DNA of 64,000 nucleotides from Prunus persica (lineage: Eukaryota > Streptophyta > Magnoliopsida > Rosales > Rosaceae). The stretch lies in assembly GCF_000346465.2 (NCBI RefSeq), contig NC_034012.1:24940271-25004270 (forward strand), read 5' to 3'. Of this stretch, positions 25,112 through 35,264 are shown in pieces (position 1 is the first letter of the stretch; every line of letters begins with the position of its first letter). Below the pieces are notes generated by a model. It made no database searches, had not been told where the DNA came from, and saw only the letters and a program-made list of their open reading frames with translations. A program made the translations under genes and the position numbers.

Positions 25112-25450
25112 CACTACTATAAAAAACACTTTGCGCGACGAAATAAGTTTGTTGTTCAAAGTACAATTTCGTCGCGCAAAAACTATACACGAAATTTTGG
25201 TCGCGCATGATCCGTCGTGGAAATCTCTTGAAGATAGGGTTTGCGCGACGAAACCTAATCTTCGTCGCACAGAGCTACTTTGCGCAACAAACCTTAATGT
25301 CGCACAAATCTACCTTGGGCGATGAATACTAACGTCGCGCAAATATTTGTGCGACGAAATATTTTTGGTGTTTTAAAATTTTTAATTAAAATAAACTAAT
25401 TTAATAGTTTGCATGACGAAATATTTTGTCACGCGACGAAATATTTTTTC
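25112..25450. repeat. Left subterminal repeat array of the CACTA element
   Basis: Multiple copies in both orientations of a motif close to TTTGCGCGACGAAA (for example 25131-25141, 25168-25180, 25241-25255, 25342-25352, 25433-25443). In this class such arrays bind the transposase. Confidence 0.85.
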
Positions 25451-25764
25451 GCGCAAGGTTTTTGACTTTTTGTTTTATTATTTCTCTTATATTAATTTAT
25501 TCAAATTTTTACTTTTTAAATTTAATTTAATTGCATGCTTTTTTTATTTAATTACTTTAATTTAAATTGACATATTCAAAATAAAATTACATATGAAAAA
25601 TAGTGATCAAATTATATATAATATTCAAAATGTACACATAAATTAACAAAGTACAATAATAAAATCCTAATACAAGCCTATTGTGGTGGTAGTGGCGGAG
25701 GATATGTTTCGATAGCGTCCTAATCCTCAACTTTAGCCTTCAAAGTCTCGACGATTCCCTACAA

Positions 25765-25929
25765 ACTCCTTTATTTGACTCATCCTTTTGGAGCCAGTCC
25801 TGGAACGTCTGCTTCCTGTACTGTCGTGGGCAGACTGCCTAGCGTCGCTTTCTTCCGATTCGAGGCCTTCTCTGAGAACCATCTTGTTTTTCTCCATGTC
25901 TGGTGTGGGTTCTGACTAGATCTTCCGGC
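25765..25929 (-). repeat. 165-bp copy of the Tat gag start outside the element
   Basis: This stretch is identical by eye to 38725-38889, which covers the start of gag and adjoining leader inside the nested Tat element. The copy sits in CACTA sequence 64 bases outside the left LTR and before the GAGGG target duplication, so it is not part of the inserted element. It reads as gag on the minus strand, the same orientation as the element. Confidence 0.85.
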
Positions 25930-25992
25930 AAATTTAAAATTTGGAGAGAATATAACTTTTGGCAAGATTGAGAGTGAGTGAGAATGAGAGGG

Positions 25993-27482
25993 TGTTCACC
26001 CGTTTTCGTGTTTAACTCCTGATGTGGAAGGGCGAAGTTCCCCACTGGCTTGGAGACCACTTGTTGGTCGACAAGTCAGCTTTCTTTGGTGTGCGAGCGT
26101 GCCACTGCTAGCAATGTAAATTCTAGCAGACTTATTTTTAGAGTGGATAACTTGCGCCTCAAGTTACTGACTTCTAAAACAAACGATTGTGAATTTGGGT
26201 GAGGAATATCTCCCAAGTAAGTTCTTTTCTTGCCTCAGACTGGTGAGGACTTTCACAATTTATCTCAGTATCAAAATGGTTGTTCTGGCCAGAATAGATA
26301 ATAATAAAGTACTGTTTCAGGCAGAACTGCCTTTTACAAAATTAAGAAGGGAGAAATCAACTCTAGAAAGGCAAAAGGATGGCTGGAATCCCATTTCTGC
26401 CTAGGTAGAAACTTCTGATCCGGGCTGGACTGGGTATGTCTATGCTGGACTGTACTGTCAACAACTTTAGCTGCTTGGCTTCAGCTGTAAATCGATACCA
26501 AAGTTCGATTTTGGCAGAGCTTCAATCTACTTCAAGCCTTGGGAGGCTCTTGAGCGGGCAGAACTGTGACTTCTTCAGTCTGAAGGGACAGAAGTGGCTA
26601 TTCTCGAGGATTTAGCAAGCTGGAACCATGCTGTAAAATTTGTTGAGGTTTTCATAGTTGTGAAAACTCAGACTATGTTTGTCTTGGCTTTTGCTGAACC
26701 AAATTTGTAACGAGGGATCTCGTTCTAGGAAATTTGTTTTCTAAGTCTGAACCTTGGAATTCTGATTTAAGGTTGGTTTCTCTTGGAATTTAAGTGAGCT
26801 CTTGGCTGTTTTTCTTGCTGTTGTTTTTTTGGTTGATGAGTTGAGTGTCCTTTCTTTCTTGCCTGCTTCTGTTTTTATAAGAGACCCTCCTTTTGAAGGT
26901 GGTTTTATATTTTAATAATGGGCGGCAAAAGATTTCTCAAAACGTAAAGCAGGAAAGATTTTTATCAATTATGGCAGATAGACTCCCAGTGGTCACTTCC
27001 TATAGCGATCCCTTCCCTGGTTTCCTGCCTGACGGTTTTTCTATTTTAATGCCACCGTCTGTGTGAGCTGATCCTATGGCGGTTTTGATTTTTCTTTTGT
27101 ATTTTCTGAACAACTCCCTGTTTCCTGCTCTTGAAAACGTGATTTGCGAAATCTTTTTAGAAGATGGTGTGTTGCTTTGGAGCAAAAAAAAAGTCTCTGA
27201 TCATAGACGCCCCTTTGATTTTTCTTCCTCGGCAGTGTTTTCAGAAACGTCCCTTCTCACATAAAAACTCTAGTTGGAATTGCTGACTTTCCAGAGAGGT
27301 GAGGTAGCCACGTGAATGTGTCTTTAGTCTCTTGGGCTTGAGTTTAAACAATATTTTGTGGGCTGATCTTCAAAGGCCCAATATGACAGCTTTCTACACT
27401 TTGGGTTTTTTGGGACTGGATAAGTATTTCACCATGGGCCTGTTTCTGGATCTCTTTGGTGTGTCAAATTTAGGCCCAAACA
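25993..27482 (-). repeat. 3' LTR of the young Tat element
   Basis: Plus-strand ends are TGTTCACCCG and GGCCCAAACA, giving TG...CA termini on either strand. A TATA-like motif (CTTATAAAAA on the minus strand) lies at 26872-26881. Confidence 0.95.
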
Positions 27483-27498
27483 ATGCCCCCATTAAGTC
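27483..27498 (-). other. Polypurine tract of the young Tat element
   Basis: On the minus strand the sequence just before the 3' LTR reads TTAATGGGGGCAT, a short purine-rich tract at the place where plus-strand DNA synthesis would be primed. Confidence 0.65.
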
Positions 27499-27847
27499 TG
27501 AACTTGTTTTTGGAACGGTTTTTCAGACTTAATGTTTTTTGCCATGAATTTGCGCTCCAGTCTTTTCCGCTTCGTGCGTCTGTCACGTCCGCCCATAATG
27601 ATCTAGAGTTCGTGGGAGAAGAAAAACGGCTATTTATTTGGCTAGTTACTAGCCAATAATCACCAGCTGCCGTATCTTCTTCTTCCTCTCACGTTTCGAG
27701 CCTTCCCTTTTAAAAAGAAATTTCAGACCCACTGCCTCTTAGCCTTTCAAACTTGGAACTTCTCTTCGGGTTTTCATCGTTTCCTTCGAACTTCCCCCTT
27801 TTCTCTCTGCTTCCTTCCTTGAATCCGAAATTTCTTCCCCAAGGTCC
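27499..27847 (+). promoter_or_regulatory. Promoter and leader-like region of the antisense PMD gene
   Basis: Between the polypurine tract and the antisense gene the plus strand has a CCAAT motif (AGCCAATAATC, about 27650), a TATA-like CTTTTAAAAAG near 27706, and a long CT-rich stretch at about 27720-27845, the usual look of a plant core promoter and 5' leader. A palindrome GCTAGTTACTAGC lies at about 27640. This suggests the antisense gene carries its own promoter inside the retrotransposon; that is inference from motifs. Confidence 0.45.
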
Positions 27848-30800
27848 CATGCTCAGTCTTCTTCAGCTTCAATCCCTCCTGAATACATTACTGGGAGCGG
27901 TATTGATGCCCACGCAATAGAGGTTAGGAGCAAGCTCCATCCTTTTGCTCAGAAGAATCTGGATGAAAATGTTCTTCATTTGTTCGAGAATACCCTGGTG
28001 CTGGGACCTCACTGGTTTGGTCCTGTTCCGGCTGAGGCGGCAGAACTGCTGGAAAAGGACGCCGAGGCTCCTTTGTGCTTCGAGAGTACTTCCGCCCTGG
28101 CTTCTCATTCTTGGGTTAGCAAGAATTTGAGTCGATCTTTCCCGTCCAACGAGGTGAGGAACAGTCCAGTCAAATGGGCAGACTGGATTGACAGACTTCT
28201 CCCGAGATATGGGGGTCACTGGAGGAGAGCTGGGCTCTATGACGCCATTCTTCTGTCCAAGCAGTCGATTAACAGAGATGAGAACCTGCTTGCTGCTGCC
28301 TTGTGTTTTTGGAATTCTGCCAGCAACACATTTGATTTTCGTGTGGGTCCCATGGCTCCAACTCTGCTGGACATGGCTCAGATTTTTGGGTTTAGGCCTC
28401 ATGGCAGACCTGTTGATGCTGTTGGGGATTATCACAGGCGAAAGAACCAAGAGAAAGTGGCCACTCCCTTCACTATCTCTCCAGCCACGATCAACCAGAA
28501 CTGCTCCTTCTCCAACTATCTGAAGAGATTCAGCGCTGAGAAGGACAAGGATCAGCAACATATGTTGTTCCTTCTGTATTGGCTGAACCGATTTGTCTTC
28601 CCCAATCGGTCTTCGGCAGTTCTGCTTGAATACAGACATCTGGCAGAAGCACTTCACAATCACACTGATGTGGGGCTTGGACCAACAGTTCTGGCCCACC
28701 TTTTCAAGAATCTATATACTGCCACTCTTGAGAATCCATTGAACCTGTCTGCTCCTGGCGCATTCTGGATGATCCAGATCTGGCTGCAGGTATATTTCCC
28801 CGAGTTAAGGTTTCCAGACATAGTTCTGCCTGAAGACCAAGTTCTGGCCCTTTCCCTGATATCGGCAGAAGTGCCCAAGCGCTCTCTTGAGGAGTATTTG
28901 ATGCTCTTCAGGCATTGTACCAAGAGGTCGGCTGCTCAGTGGCAAGTGGTGATCAGAAGGACCTATCCTTGGTTCCAGACTGGATCTCGGCTTTTCGAGA
29001 AAGAACCGGAAGACGAGGCTGCCAGAACAGATTTCAGGAAGAAATTTCTGAGCATTACTTTGCCCAGAGATCTGCCCCATGGCGGGGGCAAACCTCCAAA
29101 CTATCATCTGGGGCAGAAGTTTATCATCCCAACTTCTGTGCAAGGCAGCTTGGCTGCCCTCAGCTCATACCGTTGAAATCATATCGGAGTTGCAATCGGG
29201 CCCATTCCTGGAGGGATGTAGATGATCTGGAGGTGCACAAGGATGCCCGGTGTGCAGTGAACAAGATAAATAATAGCACGGATGCCCCCTATCCCTCATG
29301 GGAGCCAAATTCCTGCAGTTCTGCTGATTTTGACGCCTGGTGGCAAACCAGATTCGAAAATCTACCAGCTTCTGTTACTGCCCTCAAGACGCTTTTTGAC
29401 GGTTGGGAGAACTGGCATCTTTTTGCGGAGGGGGAGGCCAAAGCGCATATGATCCAGACCATTAAGGACATTAATGCACAAATCATAAAAGGTAGATACT
29501 TGATTCTGTCTGGGACTTGTTCTGTCTTGATAATCTGTTTTTAACCTATGTTCTGCCTGTTATTAGATCCTTCCCTGACAAAGAACGTGGGTGGACAGTC
29601 TGTCCAGGCTGGAGAAGTGATTGGTAAGCCTTTCCTTTTTAATTTTCTTCTGTCTTTTCCTGTTGGATTGGCCTCTAACCTCTAACTGCTTGGTGCAGTC
29701 TCTTCTGTCATTGCCGCCGGGGATTTGGAGCTCCCTTCTGCTGATGAAGAGGATGATGTTGAGGCAGAACAAACCCCTGCCGAGGCTGTTCCTTTTGGTA
29801 GAAGAAAAAGAAAAGGGCCTGCTCCTCCTCTGGATAATACCGCGCGGCCTGGCATTCCTGGTAAGTTTGGAGCATTCCAACTGCTCTCTCTGGATTTATT
29901 CTGTTTTCTCTTTTCTAATCTTTTCCTTTTGTTCTGTCCAGCTGGGAGTCCTTCTCCTCCTCCTACTAAGTTAAAAAAGCTTAAGAAGAGGGGTGAAGTG
30001 GAATACTTTGCCGCAGAAGAAGCCGCAGCAATCCCAGCCACTACTTCTGGGACGGACGATGAGCTGCGAGAAGCCTTTGAGGAGGTGGAGCAGGAAAAAG
30101 AGCTGCAAGAGCTGGAGGAGGTGCCCCAAGAGAAGGTGGCAGCGGTGGAAGACGAGGTGAGTTTTAGTCTATGACTCGCATTAGTTCCTCTTTTGCTTCA
30201 TTCCTTCTGTTCTGACCCCCTTCTTGTAGGATGAAATTCCTGCTGAGGTGATAGCGGAGAGCATTGCCTTGGCGCAGAAGCAACAAAAGGGTCCGAGTGC
30301 TGAGCTGACCAGCTCAGAACTGGCTCTTTTTGAGGATGCTGAGGCAGAACACTCCACTGCCGCTCCAGAGGCCGAGGATCAGGTGGAGCCATCTGCATCA
30401 GACCCCGTGGATCAGGCAGAATTAACCGCTGTGGTCCCGGAGGCTGGGGTGGGAACGACTGCAGCTGCTCCTGTGGTTGTGGTAATTTTCCCCTTCAACT
30501 GTTCATGTTTTCCTGCTGTTCGGTCTGTTCTGTCTTTTTAACATTTGCAGTCTTTCCAGGTGGAAGTGCCTAAAGCTACTGGTGCCCTGGCTGCGGTGTC
30601 CAGCCCTCTGAAGCCTCCCATTGTCGCTGTAAGTTTTCATAACTTTTGAGCCTCCTTTATCTTCCACTTTCTGTCTGGTCTTAACTTATGTTCTCTTCTG
30701 CAGATGCCTATTCATTCCTTTCCAGGATCATCTGCCACGGCTTCTTTTGCTGATCCAGAGCTGGAATAATTTGAAGCCATGGACCTGGATGCTCAACTGG

Positions 30801-31423
30801 AGAGGCTGGAGAAACTCAGCTCTCCTCCGAGCAAGGCAAAATCTAGAGCAGTGCAGGAGGCCATGGAGAGGTTAAAAATCTGGCAGTCCACTGAGCTGGA
30901 ATTTGATGAAGATACAGGGGCTCTAGATCAGTTGATGAAGGACCTGGACCTGTTGCATAGAAAGAACATGGCTCCGAGGCCTATTCTTGAGATGGGCCTA
31001 AGCCTGGCCAGAGATGTGCTTAATCTGCATGATCGCTATGAAGATCTTAGGCCTACGTTCAAAACTTCTGAGTTCTGCAAGGCCACACATGAAGCTAATC
31101 TGGCTGACTTTGCCAAGCAGAAAACAGAACTGGATCAGATGGTGGCTGGATATAAGGAGGCTAAGGCTACCGCGGATAAGTTGGAGAAGCAGATTGAAGA
31201 ACTCCAAAAACAGCTGGCAGAGTGTAGGGAGGTGCAGAACAAACTTGGGGCTGGACTGAGTTCCAAAACCAAAGCCACCTTTCTTGTGCAGAGCATGGTT
31301 GCAGCTTCCAGGCCAGCTTTGGAAATTGCAGAAGCCTCGATTCATCAAGGAGTGCTGCTCCAGAAAGAACTCTCTGTCAAGAAGGCGAATCTGCAGGAAA
31401 CCCTTAGAAAATTAGGGTTTTAG
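27848..31423 (+). pseudogene. Antisense plant mobile domain (PMD) protein gene carried by the Tat element, seven exons
   Basis: Exons: about 27848-29491, 29567-29623, 29699-29860, 29942-30156, 30230-30481, 30551-30628, 30704-31423; six short GT-AG introns keep frame, total about 1,040 codons. I found no clear start ATG; the frame is open from at least 27848. Exon 1 resembles the PMD/aminotransferase-like domain (LGPHWFGPVP, ALCFWNSASNTFDFRVGPM, APTLLDMAQIFGF, FCARQLGCPQ). Exons 3-5 encode an acidic linker with basic runs (RRKRKGP, KLKKLKKR) likely to be nuclear signals; exon 7 is a coiled coil. Two lesions: a one-base frameshift near 29105-29115 inside the PMD, and TAA at 30767-30769 where flanking residues suggest Glu. 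AATAAA follows at about 31493. PMD proteins of the MAIN/MAIL1 family act in silencing and genome stability; a role here is unknown. Confidence 0.75.
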
Positions 31424-31631
31424 TTTTTCATTTCTGTTTCTTTATTTTATTTTTTTATTTTGGACACCTTTGCCGCTAAGGTGGCTATTTTTAAATAAAG
31501 TTTGTTCTACCTTCCTTTTAAATAGCATTTTACTATTTTTATTTACCCTTGACGTAATAAACAAAACAACACTGTAAAAGCAGAAACGAAACAATCTTTA
31601 AAGCAAAAATGGATTCAAAAAATAGAAGAAG

Positions 31632-34600
31632 TCAGCCTTGTTCCTCTTCTATCCCGGGATCTGTCTGTACAGCTTGTGAATCCCACATGGTTGGGTAGAA
31701 TTTCTTTAACCATTTGCCATTGATTGGGGCGTTGTGAATAACTCCATCTCTGTCCTGCAACCTATATGCCCCCATTCCGAGGATCTGGTTAATCACAAAA
31801 GGACCTTCCCACGTAGGTGACCATTTTCCATATCCAGCTATGTGTGCTCCAAGGGGCAGAATTCCCTTCCAGACTATTTCCCCCTCTTCAAAACTCTTAT
31901 CTCTGACTCTTTTGTTGTATGCCTTCGACACAGCCTGTTTTCCTGCTAAGAGTTTGTTGAGGGTGTCAATCCTGCTTGCATCCAATTCTTCTAATTCAAG
32001 TAGCATGGCTTGAGAGTAATCTTCTCCTATGAGATCGTGCTGATGAGCAATTCTAAGAGACTGGACTGCTATCTCCATGGGCAGAATTGCATCATGGCCG
32101 TAGGTCAGAGCATAGGGAGTCATGCCAGTTGCTTCTCTTTTTGAAGTTCTGTATGCCCACAAAGTTTCTGACAACTTCTCATGCCATTGCTTCGGATTCT
32201 TCTCCAGCATCTTTCTGATGATATTGATAATCACCTTGTTACTTGATTCTGCCTGTCCATTAGCTTGAGCATAATAGGGGGTAGATTGAAGCAGCTTGAA
32301 CTTGAATGTTTCTGCCATATCTAGCATATCCCTAGATATGAAAGAAGAACCCCTATCAGTTGTGATCGATTCTGGAATGCCGAATCTCTGTATGATCTGT
32401 TCTTCTATAAAGGTGATGATCTCTTGAGAAGTTGTGGTTTTGATTGGCTTGGCTTCTACCCATTTGGTGAAATAGTCTGTAGCAACAATGATAAAACAAT
32501 GCTGCTGGCTGCTGGCTGGATAGATTTTGCCAATGAGATCCATTGCCCATCCCCTAAAAGGCCATGGTTTCACTACTGGATTCATGGGGACTGAAGGAGC
32601 CCGCTGGATTGGGCCGTGTCTTTGACAAGCTTCACATCCCTTGGAATAGTTGATGCAATCCTTCAACATGGTTGGCCAAAAGTAGCCATACCTTCTAATT
32701 AACCAGCACATCTTTCTTCCTCCTTGGTGAGCCCCACAGACCCCTTCATGGGTTTCCCCCATGACTTTCATATATTCTGTCTTTCCGAGGCACCTTAATA
32801 GCACCTCATCCTCACTTTTTCGGACCAAATCTTCATTCCACATGAGATAGTTTGTGGCCATGATTCTGACTCTTTTCTCAGAGGGTAGAGTGGGGTACTG
32901 CAAGTAAGTCATGATAGGTTCCCTCCAATCGTCTTTAGTGATCAAGGCAGAATTGACTTCTATCTCCATTCCTCTGGTCAGAACTGACAGTAGACTTTTC
33001 CTTCCTACCTTGATGATCCTCAGGACGCAGTCTTCAGGCATTTGTATGCCTGATGCTACCTGAGCCAGTTCATTGGCTGCGAAGTTTTTCTCCCTTGGGA
33101 TGTCCTCCCAAGTAGCTTCTCTAAATTCTGTTAGCAGATTTCTAGCTGCCACTAGATATACAGCCAGAGAGGGATTCAGACACTTATATTCTCCAGCAAT
33201 CTGTTTTAGGACAAGCATGGAATCTCCCAAGATTTCCACGGACTGGACTCCTAATTCTACCAACATTTCGAGCCCTATAATCAAAGCCTCATATTCGGCC
33301 CTGTTGTTGGTGCATTGGAAATCTAGCTGGAAAGAATAGCAATGCCTGACCCCTAATGGTTCTTCCAGAACAATCCCTGCTCCTGAAGCCTTGTCTGTCT
33401 TCGATCCATCAAAATATAATTTCCAAGGTGTGAGATGAATCGAGTAGATTGGATTGTTAAGGCAAACATGAGCTCTAGTTAACAGATCTGCATTTGCTAT
33501 GTCCAAAGAATCCATGTTTTCAATTTCCTCTCCCGGGTGATCTGCCAAAAAGTCTGCCACAGCTTGCCCTTTGACAGCTTTCTGGGGGACATACCTGAGG
33601 GTGAATTCTGTCAAAGCCAAAGTCCATTTCCCAATTCTGCCCCTCAGCATTGGTCTTGTTAGCATGTATTTGATTAAGTCTGTTTTGGCAATGATGTAAA
33701 TAGTGTGTGGCAGCATGTAGTGCCTGAGCTTTACAGCAGTGAAATATAAGCCCAGGCAAAGTCTTTCTATCGCGGAATACCTTCTTTCCACTTCTGTCAA
33801 TGTTCTGCTTAGATAGTAGACTGCCTGTTCTTTCCCTTCTTTGTTATCTTGAACTAGCAGACTTCCAATGGATACTTCTGATGCAGATACATAAAGCTTG
33901 AGGGGTCTGCCCCTTTTTGGTGGGGACAGAACTGGCGGATTTGAGAGGTAATGCTTTATTTCCTGGAAAGCCTGTTGGTGCTGTTCTTCCCATTTGAATG
34001 TCTGTTCCTGCTTTAGTCTTAACAGGGAAGAAAAGGGTTGGATTTTTCCTGCAGAATTGGATATGAATCTCCTTAGAAAATTGATTTTTCCTAAGAGACT
34101 TTGAAGTTCTTTCTTGTTCCGAGGTGGTAGAGCTTCTATGATGGATTTTGCTTTATTTCTGTCGACCTCTATACCTCTCTGGTGGACCGAGAATCCTAAG
34201 AAATTCCCTGCCTGGACTCCAAAAACACATTTTTTGGGGTTCATTTTTAGCTTGTGCTGCCTCATTCTCAGGAATGCCTTTCTCAGACTTGCTACGTGAT
34301 TTCCTTCCTCAGGGGATTTAATCACCACGTCATCTATGTATACTTCCAAAGAATGTCCTATCATATCATGAAAAATAGAATTCATTGCCCTTTGGTAGGT
34401 AGCTCCCGCATTTCTCAAACCGAAAGGCATTACAGTATACTCGAAAGCACCTATATGTCCTGGACACATAAAGGCTGTCTTGTGGATGTCCTGTTCTGCC
34501 ATCATAATCTGGTTATAACCTGCATTGCCGTCCATGAAAGATAGCATCTGGTTATGAGCGGCTCCATCCACTAACATGTCTGCCATTGGCATAGGATATT

Positions 34601-35264
34601 CGTCTTTAGGAGATGCCTCATTCAGATTCCTGTAATCTACGCAGATTCTAACTGCCCCTGTTTTTCTTTTGAGAACAGGTACAATATTTGCTAACCAATC
34701 GGCATAGACGGCTGGCCTGATGAATCCTGCCTTGAGCAACCTTTCTATCTCTTCTTTGACCTTTAGTTCTGTGTCCATAGACATTCTTCTTCTGGCCTGT
34801 TTGACTGGAAGGTAGCCATCTTTAATTGGCAGCTTGTGCTCCACTAACTGCCTGTCCAATCCTGGCATCTCGTGGTAATGCCAGGCAAAACAATCTCTGA
34901 ACTCCTGCAAAAGTGCCGTGAGTTCAGCCTTGAGTGGTTCCTTTAACAGTGTACTGATGAAAGTAGGCCTTGGATCTTCTTCTGTTCCTAAGTTTATCTC
35001 CTGTAGAGGGTCCTCTACTTCTGGCAGGGAGTCATCTAGTGCTGCCGGTGCAAATTCCAACACTTCCTCCTGTAAAACTTCTTCCTCTTGTTCTTTTATG
35101 CTTTCATGGGTGAATTCTGCCATATTAATGGCTGGATTCTGTATGAAAAGTCTCCTTTCTCCCCAGTATATCAACAATCTTTTTGTGATGGATCGGATTG
35201 TTGCAGCTCGATCCTTGTCCAGTTGATTGGGACTAAACATCAGAATTCTGGAAGTTCGGCACAA
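31632..35264 (-). CDS. Pol polyprotein of the young Tat element: RT, RNase H, second RNase H, integrase
   Basis: An uninterrupted 1,210-codon frame. RT: first Asp in FMDGNAGYNQI (residue 245), active site YIDDVV (309-314). RNase H about 455-575, where the usual first Asp is missing (LYVSASEVS), as is common in Tat elements. A second, archaeal-type RNase H at about 613-720 keeps D619 (YFDGS), E657 (NRAEYEA) and D681 (LGDSM), and so probably does the RNA cleavage. Integrase has the zinc finger H839, H846, C877, C880 and catalytic D909, D970 and E1006 with 35-residue spacing in the last pair. The frame overlaps the end of the protease frame by 25 bases in a different phase, so expression needs a frameshift, re-initiation or splicing. 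The first codons may be non-coding readthrough. All visible catalytic residues are intact. Confidence 0.93.
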   Translation of the reverse strand: MCRTSRILMFSPNQLDKDRAATIRSITKRLLIYWGERRLFIQNPAINMAEFTHESIKEQEEEVLQEEVLEFAPAALDDSLPEVEDPLQEINLGTEEDPRPTFISTLLKEPLKAELTALLQEFRDCFAWHYHEMPGLDRQLVEHKLPIKDGYLPVKQARRRMSMDTELKVKEEIERLLKAGFIRPAVYADWLANIVPVLKRKTGAVRICVDYRNLNEASPKDEYPMPMADMLVDGAAHNQMLSFMDGNAGYNQIMMAEQDIHKTAFMCPGHIGAFEYTVMPFGLRNAGATYQRAMNSIFHDMIGHSLEVYIDDVVIKSPEEGNHVASLRKAFLRMRQHKLKMNPKKCVFGVQAGNFLGFSVHQRGIEVDRNKAKSIIEALPPRNKKELQSLLGKINFLRRFISNSAGKIQPFSSLLRLKQEQTFKWEEQHQQAFQEIKHYLSNPPVLSPPKRGRPLKLYVSASEVSIGSLLVQDNKEGKEQAVYYLSRTLTEVERRYSAIERLCLGLYFTAVKLRHYMLPHTIYIIAKTDLIKYMLTRPMLRGRIGKWTLALTEFTLRYVPQKAVKGQAVADFLADHPGEEIENMDSLDIANADLLTRAHVCLNNPIYSIHLTPWKLYFDGSKTDKASGAGIVLEEPLGVRHCYSFQLDFQCTNNRAEYEALIIGLEMLVELGVQSVEILGDSMLVLKQIAGEYKCLNPSLAVYLVAARNLLTEFREATWEDIPREKNFAANELAQVASGIQMPEDCVLRIIKVGRKSLLSVLTRGMEIEVNSALITKDDWREPIMTYLQYPTLPSEKRVRIMATNYLMWNEDLVRKSEDEVLLRCLGKTEYMKVMGETHEGVCGAHQGGRKMCWLIRRYGYFWPTMLKDCINYSKGCEACQRHGPIQRAPSVPMNPVVKPWPFRGWAMDLIGKIYPASSQQHCFIIVATDYFTKWVEAKPIKTTTSQEIITFIEEQIIQRFGIPESITTDRGSSFISRDMLDMAETFKFKLLQSTPYYAQANGQAESSNKVIINIIRKMLEKNPKQWHEKLSETLWAYRTSKREATGMTPYALTYGHDAILPMEIAVQSLRIAHQHDLIGEDYSQAMLLELEELDASRIDTLNKLLAGKQAVSKAYNKRVRDKSFEEGEIVWKGILPLGAHIAGYGKWSPTWEGPFVINQILGMGAYRLQDRDGVIHNAPINGKWLKKFYPTMWDSQAVQTDPGIEEEQG

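Noticed and set aside
26189..26404. Identical 71-codon frames in both LTRs (also 39153-39368)
   Set aside because: They are simply LTR sequence present twice; no evidence for a protein.
27869..28923. Long minus-strand frames of 276 and 87 codons
   Set aside because: They lie opposite the PMD-like exon, whose residues and splice structure are much better supported.
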